Positions 10,101 through 22,100 of a DNA stretch of 64,000 nucleotides are shown piece by piece; within the stretch, counting starts at the first letter, position 1; every line of letters starts with the position of its first letter. The position numbers and the translations under genes are program-made. Origin of the DNA: Alligator mississippiensis (taxonomy: Eukaryota > Chordata > Crocodylia > Alligatoridae); assembly GCF_030867095.1 (NCBI RefSeq), contig NC_081835.1, forward strand, positions 21,026,501 to 21,090,500, in the 5' to 3' direction. The notes under the pieces are model-generated. The model saw only the letters and a program-made list of their open reading frames with translations, searched no databases and was not told the DNA's origin.

Positions 10101-13100
10101 GGGTTTACAAGTATTAACTATTAAATACAAAATGCCATGGTAGAGATGAGCCAGATGAAATATAAAAATGAACTGTGAGAAATATATAAAAATGCAGTGT
10201 GAAATACTGAGAAGCAAAGGCTACTGGGGGACAGTAAATGGGTTAGGTTAGCACCAGGATATATTTACAGTCTTTGAAGTAGATATTTTAGTTTTTTTGG
10301 TTTTTTTAGTGACACTTAGCTCAGTCAATATGTAGATGTAGTTTGTAGGATTCTCCTACAGAAAGTCTTTTCAGCTTTCTGGCTTGCTCTGAGCCTTGCC
10401 ACACCCTTGCAATGAGTGTGCTAGGTCTCTGACAATACTTAGAAGGAAAAACAAATGCACAAAAGGAGGAGTGGGGGAGGGGGAGGAAAGAAGGGGCTGC
10501 TTATTACATGGAAAGACTTTTTTCTGCCTTTCCCATGGATGGGCCAAGTCTAGATTCAGCTAATCTTTGGAAAAAAATATTCCATAGTCCGAGAACAGTT
10601 TTTCCCCAGCTCTCACCTGGTGGATCTTTGGCCTGGTAATTTGCATTGTTCTAGGGGAGCTGTTCTGATGGTTTAGAAATCAAAGCACATTAATGTTGTA
10701 TATAGAAGTATGTTGTATATGTGCATAATTGTAGTGCAAACCTCTTCATTTTAAGAGCTGTGCTGCATACTTCTAGGTCCATAGTATAAACCATTTTTCT
10801 TTTTACCGTGTATTTATGAAATTCTGGTATTACCCCTTCTGTTTTCCTGGGCAACCTTTAAATTCCTGAAAGGATAAATTAAAGCCTAGCTTTTATAGTT
10901 TTGGAGAATCCTTGCATTTGTTCAGAGCCCACCTGATTTTTGATAATTGGTATGAGGTCAGACTGTAAAAGGGGTTTATCACAAAAAAGAACTGAATTAG
11001 TGGTAAGCAAGAGAGAGGTAATGGTATTTTTTAATAGCAATTGTAAATTTAAGTTCTTCAAAGGCATATAGACAGACACTACAAACAGAATAAGAGACAT
11101 TTGTTGCCCTTCATATCTTACAGTCCATGGTAATGCAAACTTTAAAAATTAATTACCATCTTTTTTAGTTCTTAATATTAGAAACCAAATCCTGATCCTC
11201 CAGTAATATTTCAAATGAGTACAGTGAGGCCATTTAGAATGCGTGAAAAGCTGTCTGTCACATTGCTAATTTGTTATAAAATAAAAGAACTTTCTGATGG
11301 GCTGAGACACCTCTCTTGGAATATTATTTTAAGCTATTTGAGTACTAAATGAGCTTTTTTTAAAGTAAGGTAAGTTATAGTCCTTGATATATTTAATAGA
11401 CTAAGTAATATTGTTTGCAATTATGTTACAAAATATTTTTATAACACTGTATCAATGCTGTCACTGGAGAATAGTGCCTAAATGTTGGTGCACAATATGC
11501 AAATAGTGTGAATAGATTCAAAATTCTATTAATTTCATTCTTTCTAGATAGAAATTTCATACCAAGACAGAGAACCTTTGATTTGGTTAAAGGGACCCTA
11601 TCACCTTGAAATCTAGCTTTAGCTTTAAAGAACAAGATAAAAACAATTTAATATATCACATCTCTCCCTAAGCCCCTCTGCTAGTTTTTTTTCCTAATTA
11701 GTTTCTTCCTTTGTGAAATGATTTTGTTCTTCTTCATTCATTAGAGAAGAAATGGTCAAAAGCTGTCACTTACATAAAAATGAAACTAAAACAATAGAAA
11801 ATAATTAGATTTTCCCTTAATCTCTGTTAGTTTTAAATCATTTGGGGATTCATGTATAAAAATAATAGGTAAATTATTTTCAGATAAATTATGATTTTTA
11901 AATGGTTCCTGTTACATTATGTGGATTTTATGGTATTCTGCATGTGCTTGGAAATTTTGGTGGGTAAAGCTTGTATGTGTCAAATTAAATATTTTAAAAT
12001 TAAAAATATTGGGTATAAGGCACCTGAAATGATCATGTTCCCACTGTGCCAGGTTCACCTCTATAGGTATAGCAGGTACAGTTTTTATTCTTCTGAGTGG
12101 ATAAATTAAATGAAGGAAGGATTCACTTCTTGGAAAGAAAAACAACTGTATTGGTGCCTCTATCTGTCAGAGGGCTTTCTAGTGGAGTCAATAGGAGCAC
12201 ATGTCCTGATGCACCTCCCTTTGACTGCCTCTGAGCCTTTTGAAGGATTAGGAATTGTGATTATGTATCTGCATTATTAGTGACGGCCTTACTGCCACCT
12301 GTGGGCCTGTAGCCTGAATTGTGCTGAGAGATGAGTCTGGAGCAGTCTAGGTACATTTTATTTGCCAGTGTACATGATATGTATGTTAATTAGAATGGGT
12401 GAGATGTTTTGATGTGTAAGATGAACAGGATAAATCAGTACCAGTCATGAAGAGTCTTCTACTGGACATTTAGCTATTTAAGTTATGTAACTTTTTTCAA
12501 TTTATGCATGGAGAAAAGGAGAACCTTTTCCTGATGTAGCTGCTGCTAATCACATTTGAAAAATATAATTATAGAGATAGATTAATTCAGGATCCAGTGA
12601 ACATTATTTATAGTAGTGAGTCTGGTCTTTAACTTGCCACATTTCCCTTTAAATAATATTTCAATTACGACTGAGACCTGGGTACCTCACTGTAGAGGAA
12701 GAGAGAAAGTAATTGGGAAAATCTCACTCTGTAGGGTTGAAATATTTAGTTTGTACACCTGAAAGAGAAATTTGCAGCTTTATAAAATAACTGCATTTTT
12801 ATAATATACTTCAGAATGGATCGAGCTTTAAAAGACTATCAAGCAACCACGGAAGAACTATATCAGAGAGTTCCTACACCTCCAGAGCCAGAATTGCCTT
12901 CCACTGTGAGTTTTGAATTCCTTTCAGGTGCATTCTCACTTTGATTATGTAACATCTTCAATTCCTTTAATTGTGCATCCTCGGTTTCAGGCTTGCAAAT
13001 GTAGATAATTAGAGCCCTATCTTATTTAACTCTGTCCAGTTGAGCTGTCTCATTTAAGTCAATATATTTATGCATATATATTTTCAGGATACAGCTTTTA

Positions 13101-16100
13101 CACAATAATATTTGCAAAGTTTAAAAATAAAGAATTAAGTTTCTGTTTTGACTTTTGTTCTTACAGTCTTAATTTAACATATTACCTGTTTTTTGTTGTC
13201 TTTCTCTTTTCACAGATGAATAGTGAACAAAAAAAGCGAAGAGTGAGTTAAATCGTCTGGTGTTTTACTTTTCTTAAGACAGCTACTGTATGATTTTTAT
13301 GCAGAAATAATACAGAAATTATGTATATGAGAAATTAGTAGCTAATAAATTAGTTCAACTTTTAGCGTGTACCTTGTGGGAGAGGTGGATCAAGAAGTGA
13401 AACGGGAGTTATCATTTCCATGTCTAGTAGAAGGAAAGTACTGCATGTCATATCTTTTGTATAAGACCTGATCCAAATTACACTTAAATTAATGGCAGGA
13501 TTCCTATTATTGGTTTTTGGACTGAAGCTATGAATCACATTCTAGCCTCTTGGAGGGGTGCAGGAGGAAAGGTTTAGGAATCAGGGAGGGTTGTGCATCT
13601 GATTTTAAGAAGAAAACTGTGTATGTGTGCAGAAGTGCAAATCCAGGAAATGATACGCCTTGTCTCTGGAATAAAAATTTATCTTGATGAGTCATTCTGC
13701 CCTAATGTCCAAATTGATGTCCCAATATATGCCCTAATTAGCTAAAGGGAGAGGGTCATACCCACTTCATCAAAGTGTTTGTATCTTTTCCTGTTAGGTA
13801 GGCTAATTTAAAATGTTTAAGAATTTTAGTCAGCCCTTTCTCTGGGTTTTAATAAACCTGTTACCCAGAAGAAGTATCCCCCACTAGGATTCTGCAACTT
13901 TAATATTAGCTTTAGAAGAGTTTGCCTGTTTGATCATCAGTCATAATAATCTGCTCCATAAGTGTTAGCAGAAATTGAGGGGGGTAAAAAGAACAGAGTA
14001 CATGAATAGTATCATACACCATCTCTGAATAAGAAGAGGCGTGAAAATGGTTTTGTGTGTCTTAGAATAGCCTTCATTATATTACTTTAAAAGATTGATA
14101 ATACTGTGGCACTACAGATGGAATATAGGAGTGACACACAAAAGGAGTTTGTTATTCAGTATAATGTCAACATTCAAGAACAAATTATTAGATTGATAAT
14201 AATATTGTCCTTTCAGATCAACTATCTCTTTATGAAGGAGTGTGTGGCCAGTAACCCAGTAGTTCCTATTCAACAGCAGTGGCTTATGTCCATGCTCAAA
14301 TGTGTTCCTGAGTCCCTCAGAGAAGGCAAGGACAGAAAGTTACTGGTTGAAGAGCTTTTTGGTGAGGTAACAAGGGATTTTGAAATGAGCATGAAGAGAT
14401 GTGTAGGTAAGTGCTACAAATTACATAATCTTAATATTTGAAGTATGATTGTATAAATGTTATCTTCTATTCAAAATTCTCTTGCCTAAAAAGATCATTT
14501 TCATGGGTCATAGTTTCAGTCATATTACATGAACTTTGGGATAGGTTGGGGGGATGCTACAGTGAATTCTGGAGTGGCTGTAGCCCCCCTCCATAGCCCT
14601 GCTTCTGTAGGCTCCTATGATGAGGGAGGGGGTGGGGCTGGAGCTGAGCCTGGAGCAGGTAAAGCGCTGACCAGCTGGGGCAGAGGATGGGACAGAGCCA
14701 TAAGTAGCTTGTCCAGGGGGGTGCGGGAGTTGGCAGCTCCTGCTGCTGCGTACACCTCGTGGGGTATGGGGGGTGCTTGCTGCCAGATCTGTGCATGGGG
14801 TGGGGCGGGCTGGGGCTGGGGCTGGGGCTGCTCCAGGCTGTTTCCGGGAAGGGCTGGGCTGTGCTTGGGGCAAGTGGTGGCGACACTGGGAGGGGGCTAC
14901 GGGAGAGGCTGCAGCCACTTCAGAATTCACCATAGCACCCCCAACCTGCCTCCCAGTGCCAGCCAGCTCAGTGCTGCCCCAGCCCCAGCCCACAGTGACC
15001 CGCAGCCCTCCATACCCCACAAGCAGATTTGGGGCATGCACCCCCCCAAGCCCTCCCAGGGTGCATGCATCTATGGGAGCCGCCACTGCCCACGACCCCT
15101 GGACAAGCCTCTTGTGGTTCTGTTTCATGCTCTGCCCTGGCTGGGCAGCACCTGCTCCAGCCCCAGTCCCAGCCTCACTGTGGGGGCCTACGGGAGTGGG
15201 GCTACAGGGGGAGGGGCTGCAGCCACTCCAGAATTTTCTGTAGCTCCTCCCAACCCCTCTCCCAGTGCTGCTGTCCACCCCAAGCAGAGCTTAGCCCAGC
15301 CCTCCACTGGGAAGAGCCCAGCATGGCCCTGGCCCCATCTCGCCCCACCCCGCGCACAAATCCAGGGGCACATGCCCCCCATGCTTTCCTGTATTGTTTT
15401 AACTGGGGTGTGTGTAGTGGTGGGAGCCATCACCCCCCACCCCGCATGGCTCAGTCCCATGTCTCGCCCCTGCCCCAGCCCTATTCCCTTCCCCCACAAC
15501 AAACTTACCAGACAGACCCAGCTGCTCTCTACGTGGCCAGGTTGCACTCCTGGTCACCTGCATGCTGTGCTGAGGCTGCGCACATACATGCGGAGTTCTG
15601 CATACCCGCTATGACCCTTTTAAGTACTCCTAGGAGTACACGTACCCCCAGTTGACCACCAATGGTATAGTCTCATTATTTCTTACCTCTTTCCCAGGGA
15701 TATTAGCTTTTATTACCAGCAACTGCTTTAATCTTTCCCCTTGTGTGTGAGAATACTCCTAATAAGAATCAGCAAAAATACTTTACTATTCTACAAATCT
15801 CTCATAAAACTCTCTTCTGTTATGCTATCTATAAAGTCATTTATCATAATTAGGCAGCTATTACACTGTCACTGCTCATTATACCAATGCTAATTGTTTC
15901 ACTGTTACCTTTCTTTCTGCTCTCTGTTGCCTGCTATAATATACTTAGTTTGTAAGCTTTCTGGGACAGAAACTGTCTTTTTGGTAGGTGTATACTGGTG
16001 GGGGCAATTATTTTGGGTGGAGGTCCGCTTAACGAGGTTTGGTGAGCTTTTGAGGGCCACATGGGGAGCCCTGCCTCCTAGTCGCCATCTTGGGACTAGA

Positions 16101-19100
16101 AGTCCTGCCCTCTACCCCCCTGCCCTTTGCCACTGGAAGTCTCTCCCCTTGCCCCCTGGAAATGCTCTATTTGGGGGGAGGGGTTGCCATCTTAGAACCA
16201 GAAAAAAACAAAATCATACACTAGAAGTCACTACTATAACATATTTTAATTTTACTACAAAAAGTATTTTTGTTATGATTTGTGTTTGCATACTGTATGT
16301 AGAGGTGATTGCATAAGAACTAAAAAGTAAATTCTTAGGGATCAGATTTCAAATATATGTTCCCAAAGATCACTGGTGAAGCAGTTTAAAAAATTTAAGT
16401 CACTGCTTGGGCTGAAAACTAATATCAAATAAAATGGCTCATTCCCCATTTGTTTCTCCTTTATCCAAAACCAGAAAATGAATAAAACTCATACTTAAGT
16501 AATCAAACATTTAAATACATTTATTAAAAGCATATTAATAGCAAGGATACTATGAACATTGGCAACTTTTTCCATAAAAATATCACCCACCATATTTTTC
16601 AATATTAGCCACTTGTTAAACACCTACCTTAAACATTTTGCAGTTTTCAGAATATGTTAGTATGAAAAAATTAATATTAGTAAAACATTTAGGTGGAAGA
16701 ATATAATTTTAAAATTCTATTTAAAAAAACTTATATAAAATGTTAGACACATGTCTATGAGAAAAATAGTTAAGTCCCAGTTTTGAGTTCCTCACTTTAT
16801 AATTTGAAAAAGAAAAGGGAAAAAGGTATTTGTCAGCTAGAACATATCTATGTGTTACAATGGGTCTTTATAATATACGATTAATTAACAGAAGAAAGTA
16901 GAAGAAAATGATTCTTAAAATATTTCTATTGTTGTGGGACCAAGATCAGGGATCAGATTCATTCATAGGAGGCACTGTATAAACCAGAGGCAGGCAAAAT
17001 GGAGCGTGCAGGCCAGATCCGGCCCTCCAGGCACTTCTGTCTGGCCTGCGGCGCCCACCAGGTAATTGTACCCTGCCCAGCCCTTCCACCCACAATGATG
17101 GAAATGAGGTGCCCATGTATACACACCCCCTGCCAACATATACAATTGTGCCTTGCTCCCACCCTTGTGGGTGGGAGGGCCAGGCCCAGCCAGCGCACAG
17201 CTTCCAGGTTGGGCTGCTGCCACTGCTGCTGCTGCAGTTGGACCTGCTTGGCTTCCCCAGAATCCTGCTTGCTCTGGGCAGCAGGTAGGGGAGCAGTGGG
17301 GGCGGGAGCAGGGATGGGGGCTATAAGGGAGCTGCACCTGGGTAGGAGCACAGAGCATGCAGCTGGGATTGGCAGCAGTGCTTAGTTTGCACCCAAGGGG
17401 TTGGCGGCAGTGTGGAGCTCAGGTCAGCAAGGTGTGGGTGTGAGGGAGTTTGGGGGGGAGGTGTGGGGACACCCCTTCCCACAGTCCTCCATGGTGCACA
17501 GACCTGGTAGGCAGTGGCAGCAGCAGCAGCAGGATGGGGTGCTCAGGACACTTGTGCACAGTGCAGGGGCTGGTGCCCAGTGGTGCACAGTTTTGGCCAG
17601 TGGTGCACATTGTGGCAAGGGGCAGAGCCCCTGCTGGGCCACTTCCCCATAGAGTCCCAGGACCTGAGGCAGGGGGTGGGGAAGACAGCCAGCTCCAACA
17701 TTTGGGGCTTTCATAGATTCATAGATGCTGGGGTCAGAAGCTCAGTAGATCATTGAGTCCGACCCCCTGCCCTGGGCAGGAAAGGGTGCTGGGGTCAGAT
17801 GACCCCACCCAGATGCCTATCCAGCCTTCTCTTAAAGACCTCCAAGGCCTTCTCTTAATGACCCCCAAGATAGGGGAGAGCACCAACTCCTTGCAAGCCC
17901 ATTTCAAATTCTGGCCACCCTTACTTTCTTCCCATGGTATGTGAGAGCAGGGGACTGAGCATGTGTGGTAGGGAGTGCCACTGATAGAGGTGTCCTAGCA
18001 GGGGCTGTGCCTCTCACATGCAGTGCTGGCCACAGCTATGCGCCACTGGGCATAAGTGCCTACACCAGGTACACGCACCACGAGCATCCCCACCTGCTGC
18101 TGTTGCTGCTGGCCATGGGAGGAGTGCATGGGGGGTGTCCCCACACCCCCTCCACCCTCCTTCACACTGCACAAACTCACACCTTGCCCCCCCAACCCCT
18201 TACATATACACCCCCCCAACATACCCTATTTCTCTGACACACACACAACCACACCCTCTCATAACCCCTCCTACACGCACATCCCCACATCCTCCATACA
18301 TCCTCCCACACCCCACCATACACACACACATCCACACCCACATTTGAAGATTTGATCAATTTAGTTCAATTGCCACCATATTAGTCTTGGTGTTTGATAA
18401 AGAATGACAGAGCAAAGACCAGCCATTTTTCTTTTCTTCAAATGGAAGGTGTTTTAATTTCCTTTTAATGTTTCCCTCATTAATGCCTTCTAGTGCGAAG
18501 TGTTCTTATAAAACCTAATGTAAAAGGACTTGAAGATGAAAAGGAGGAACCTTTACCTGTATCACCACTGTGAGTAAATTAAGTTTGTAAATAGTCCAGT
18601 GCTCATTCAAGGTACCAGTGCACGCATTCAACTCTAACTGAAATACATTTGTGAGATAAACAGGCTCTTAATATTCTTCCTGAAATAACAGCTAGCTTGT
18701 TTTTATAGGTAGCTTATTATATTATTAAGTGCTTTACAGATTTTCATTATTGGTGCATCTGCACATGGATTTAAAGTGACGCAATAAACTCTGGAGCAGT
18801 TTGAGCAGGGGTGCAGCGTCTATATGTGCTCCCAGGACAGCAGCAATTTGAGCTAGGGTGGAGCAGGTCCCCAGCTGGCTGGGTTGAAAAGGTGCAATGC
18901 ACACCCCCGGTCATTGTCTACATGTGCATTTTGGCACAGTAAAGTACTCTACCCAGTTCTGTCCCAGACAAGATGAACAGCGCATGTCCCCAGATGCTGG
19001 GGGGGCACAGTGATTGCCCGCAGGCGTTGGCAGGGGTATAGCGGCGGTGAGTACGGAGCTCCCACAGGCAGTCGTGGTGGTGTGGGTGGCAGGGGCGGGC

Positions 19101-22100
19101 TGAGCAGGGAGCTCCTGCAGGCAGCCACAATGGTGTCAGTGTTGGGGGGTGGCAAGTGCCATCCACCGGTCAGCAACCACCCTCAGATGCTGCTGGCAGC
19201 ATCAACAGTGGCCAGCAGCGATTGGCGACTGCCCACAGATGCTGCTGGTGGGCTCAGTGGCAGGGGGGGGCAGTGGGGATCTCTCTCAGGGGGTGTACTG
19301 CCAATTTCGGTGGGTGCACGTGCACCCCCTATATGTCACCAGTTCCTGACAATACTACCTTAAAGTAGAGTTAATTAGTTTACTGAACTGTAATAGAGGC
19401 ACACGTGTACACTGTGACACTTTAATGCACAGCTAATTAATCTACTCAGCAGGAAAGTGCACTTGTAGATGCACCCTGTGCCCAGATCCAGAAATCCAGG
19501 TATGTGCAGTTTGTGGTGCTGCAAACCTCTTTGCAGCACCAAAAACTGCCCCCGTTGCATGTTAAACTGTGTATAGCATTGCTAATTTAAAGCTCCAGGA
19601 CAAAATCTGTTACTTGGATTTCTTGGTAGCAAAAAACACCCAAGAAAAAAGCGGCACAAAGTATTTCAAAGTGGTGTGTGCTAGGATAAATGTGGAGATG
19701 GGGAAGCAGGCACCTAGGGCTGCCAGCTCCCCCTCTGTGCTCTGTGGAGTCCCTGCACTGAGGCACCTTGCACCCCAGCCAGCTGCTCCCTGGCTAGCTG
19801 GGGTGCAGTGTGCCTCGAGACAGGGGAGAAGGCAGCCCTGGGTTGGCTGCTTCCTTGTCTCTCTGCCTCAGTGTGGGCTCTCTACTGTGGAGCTCCTGCT
19901 GCGAGGCAGGTGGAGCCCCTGTGTTGAGGTACACTGAGGTACAGAGCAGCTGGCTGGGGCTCAGCATGCCTCAAGACAGAGGAGCAGTCAGCCCAGGGCT
20001 GCATGCTCCCGTGTCTCATGCCACACTATGCCCCAGTCAGCTGGGAGGTAGCTGGCTGGGGCACAGGGTGCCCCAGTGCAGGAGCTCTACAGTGTGCGGA
20101 GATGGAGCGGGTAGCCCAGGGCTGCCTGCTCCCCCGTTTCCACATGCCGCTCCCTGGCTAGTGGGGCTGTGAGAAGCTTCGGTCCCTGATTTGATTTGCC
20201 AGAGATTCAGCCTGATTCGGTGGCCAAATCTCCAAATGCGAATCAAATCAGGAGACCCTTTAATGTCTCCAAATCGAATCGGAACCATCTGAATCGATTC
20301 GGATATATTTGGAAAGATTCAACAGTTCAGATATAGACACAGCTTTAAATGTTTTTTCTACATACCACAAGATGCCAGGCGGCTCGTGAACACCGCGATG
20401 CTGGGGCTCATGGAGTGTCCTACAGGAGCGTGGGGGCTCCCCAGCGCATTTGGCAGCAGACCCGGAAGTGGGTCACAAGCACTTCTGGTCCACTTCCAGG
20501 TTTGTCGCCAAGCATGTGGGGGGGTCCCCCGCACTCTTGTGGGATGCTCCATCCGCCCCAGCATTGCAGCATTCATGAGCCATGCCTGGTACCTCAAGGT
20601 AAGTAGAAAAAATATTTAAAGCTGTGTCTATGGCTGAATCGATGATTCTCTGGGGTTGTGGGGGCTTCCCAGGGCTGCAGCAGCAGCAATTCTCCCGTGC
20701 AGAGCCTGGCCAGCAGCCACAGCACAACTCTGGGTGGTCTGACTCTGCTTTTGAGCAGTGTGTGCTGCCCGTGCGTGCACTGCTCAGCTTTTTTTTCCGT
20801 GGGTTATTTTGACCGCTGGATATCCATTGGTCAAAAAAACCCTACGTGCTTCTCCCTTGAAGACAGCAGCAGTGTTTCCATGGATATCAGTGCAGGGTCA
20901 AGTTCTAGGGCAGAATGCGAGGAATATTACATCTGGTTGACATAATACCAAATTAGGGTATATATTCTGAAGCAAGTTTGTTGCTTGTGAATTAACCGGT
21001 AACTGTATCTGCTCTCTAAATAAGAACTGATATTTCATAGTTGATAACATCTAACGAAGTTACAGTAGATAGTGGGAAACCTTCAGTAAAAACAGTTGAT
21101 TTGAAATAGTTTCAAAGATACTGGAGTGTGTTATCCGATGAAGACTTAGCAAATATATGCTTAACTTTCCGTTACCCTGTGCTAGGGATATGTACATAAC
21201 ACACCTGTCTGATTAAATATATGTGTCCATAAAGAGATCTCTGTCTTTTTATTCACACTTTTTAGATAGAGTGGATATTTTACTGAGCTAAAATAAAATG
21301 AGATTTAATTTAATATTTGTTTTCTTTGTTCTCCTCACTTTGTTTAGAGGCCTGGATTTTTCTAGACCATGGCATGAGAGTTTTATACAAGCAAAAAATC
21401 AAATAATTTCAAACTTACACATTCTTCATCCTACCCTGAAAATTTTACTGGATATTGGTTACACAACATTTTCCAAAATACTTGTAGTGGATTTGTCAAG
21501 TTTCAGGTAAAATTTCCTATTGAATTCACATACTAAATATTGTGTGTATGATAGGGGTGCACTGATATATCGGTTGGCTATCAGATTGGCACCAATAAAA
21601 GTAGACATTTTATTATCGGCTGTTGGGGTTTTTTTGGTCATTGTAGCTGATAATTATGGCCTCATGCCTGGAGCACCCTGGCGAGCATAGTTCAGTCCCT
21701 GCACCCTGCCACAGGCCTGAGCCCACAGGAGACTACAGGTCCCAGCAAGAAGTGGGAGAGGGAGTGGGTGCCAGGGCGCTGTGCTCAGCAACAAAGGGAC
21801 CATTACCAGCTCCTGCTGCCTTTGCCATGGCAATGCTGTAGTGCAGGGCCAGCTGCCAGGCAGCCCCTGTGCTGGAGCACCCTTATGCTTCAGCCAGCCA
21901 CTTTGCAGCATGTGGAGCCATGTTGAAATAGCCCTGGGCTGGCTGTTTCGGTGGGGCTCCATGTGCTGTGGAGTGGCGGCTGGGAGCAAAATACTCCAGA
22001 GCAGTAAACTCTGGAGTTTATTCATGTGCATTAATTGCACGTATAGACATATCCACTGTTGCTTCTTTTAGTCCTGTAATCTGGAAACCTCATATTGAGA

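Noticed and set aside
9430-10600. Possible LTR element in intron 1
   Set aside because: Composition differs from neighbours but no terminal repeats, promoter or coding traces could be made out.
14106-14216. In-frame extension upstream of exon 4 as coding
   Set aside because: The 37 extra codons do not resemble dynein tail and are preceded by no acceptor. The TTTCAG at 14216 fits exon 3's phase.
14529-15655. Open frames of up to 361 codons on both strands
   Set aside because: Same reason: an inverted GC-rich repeat gives long frames in several phases. No start context, splice pattern or known domain.
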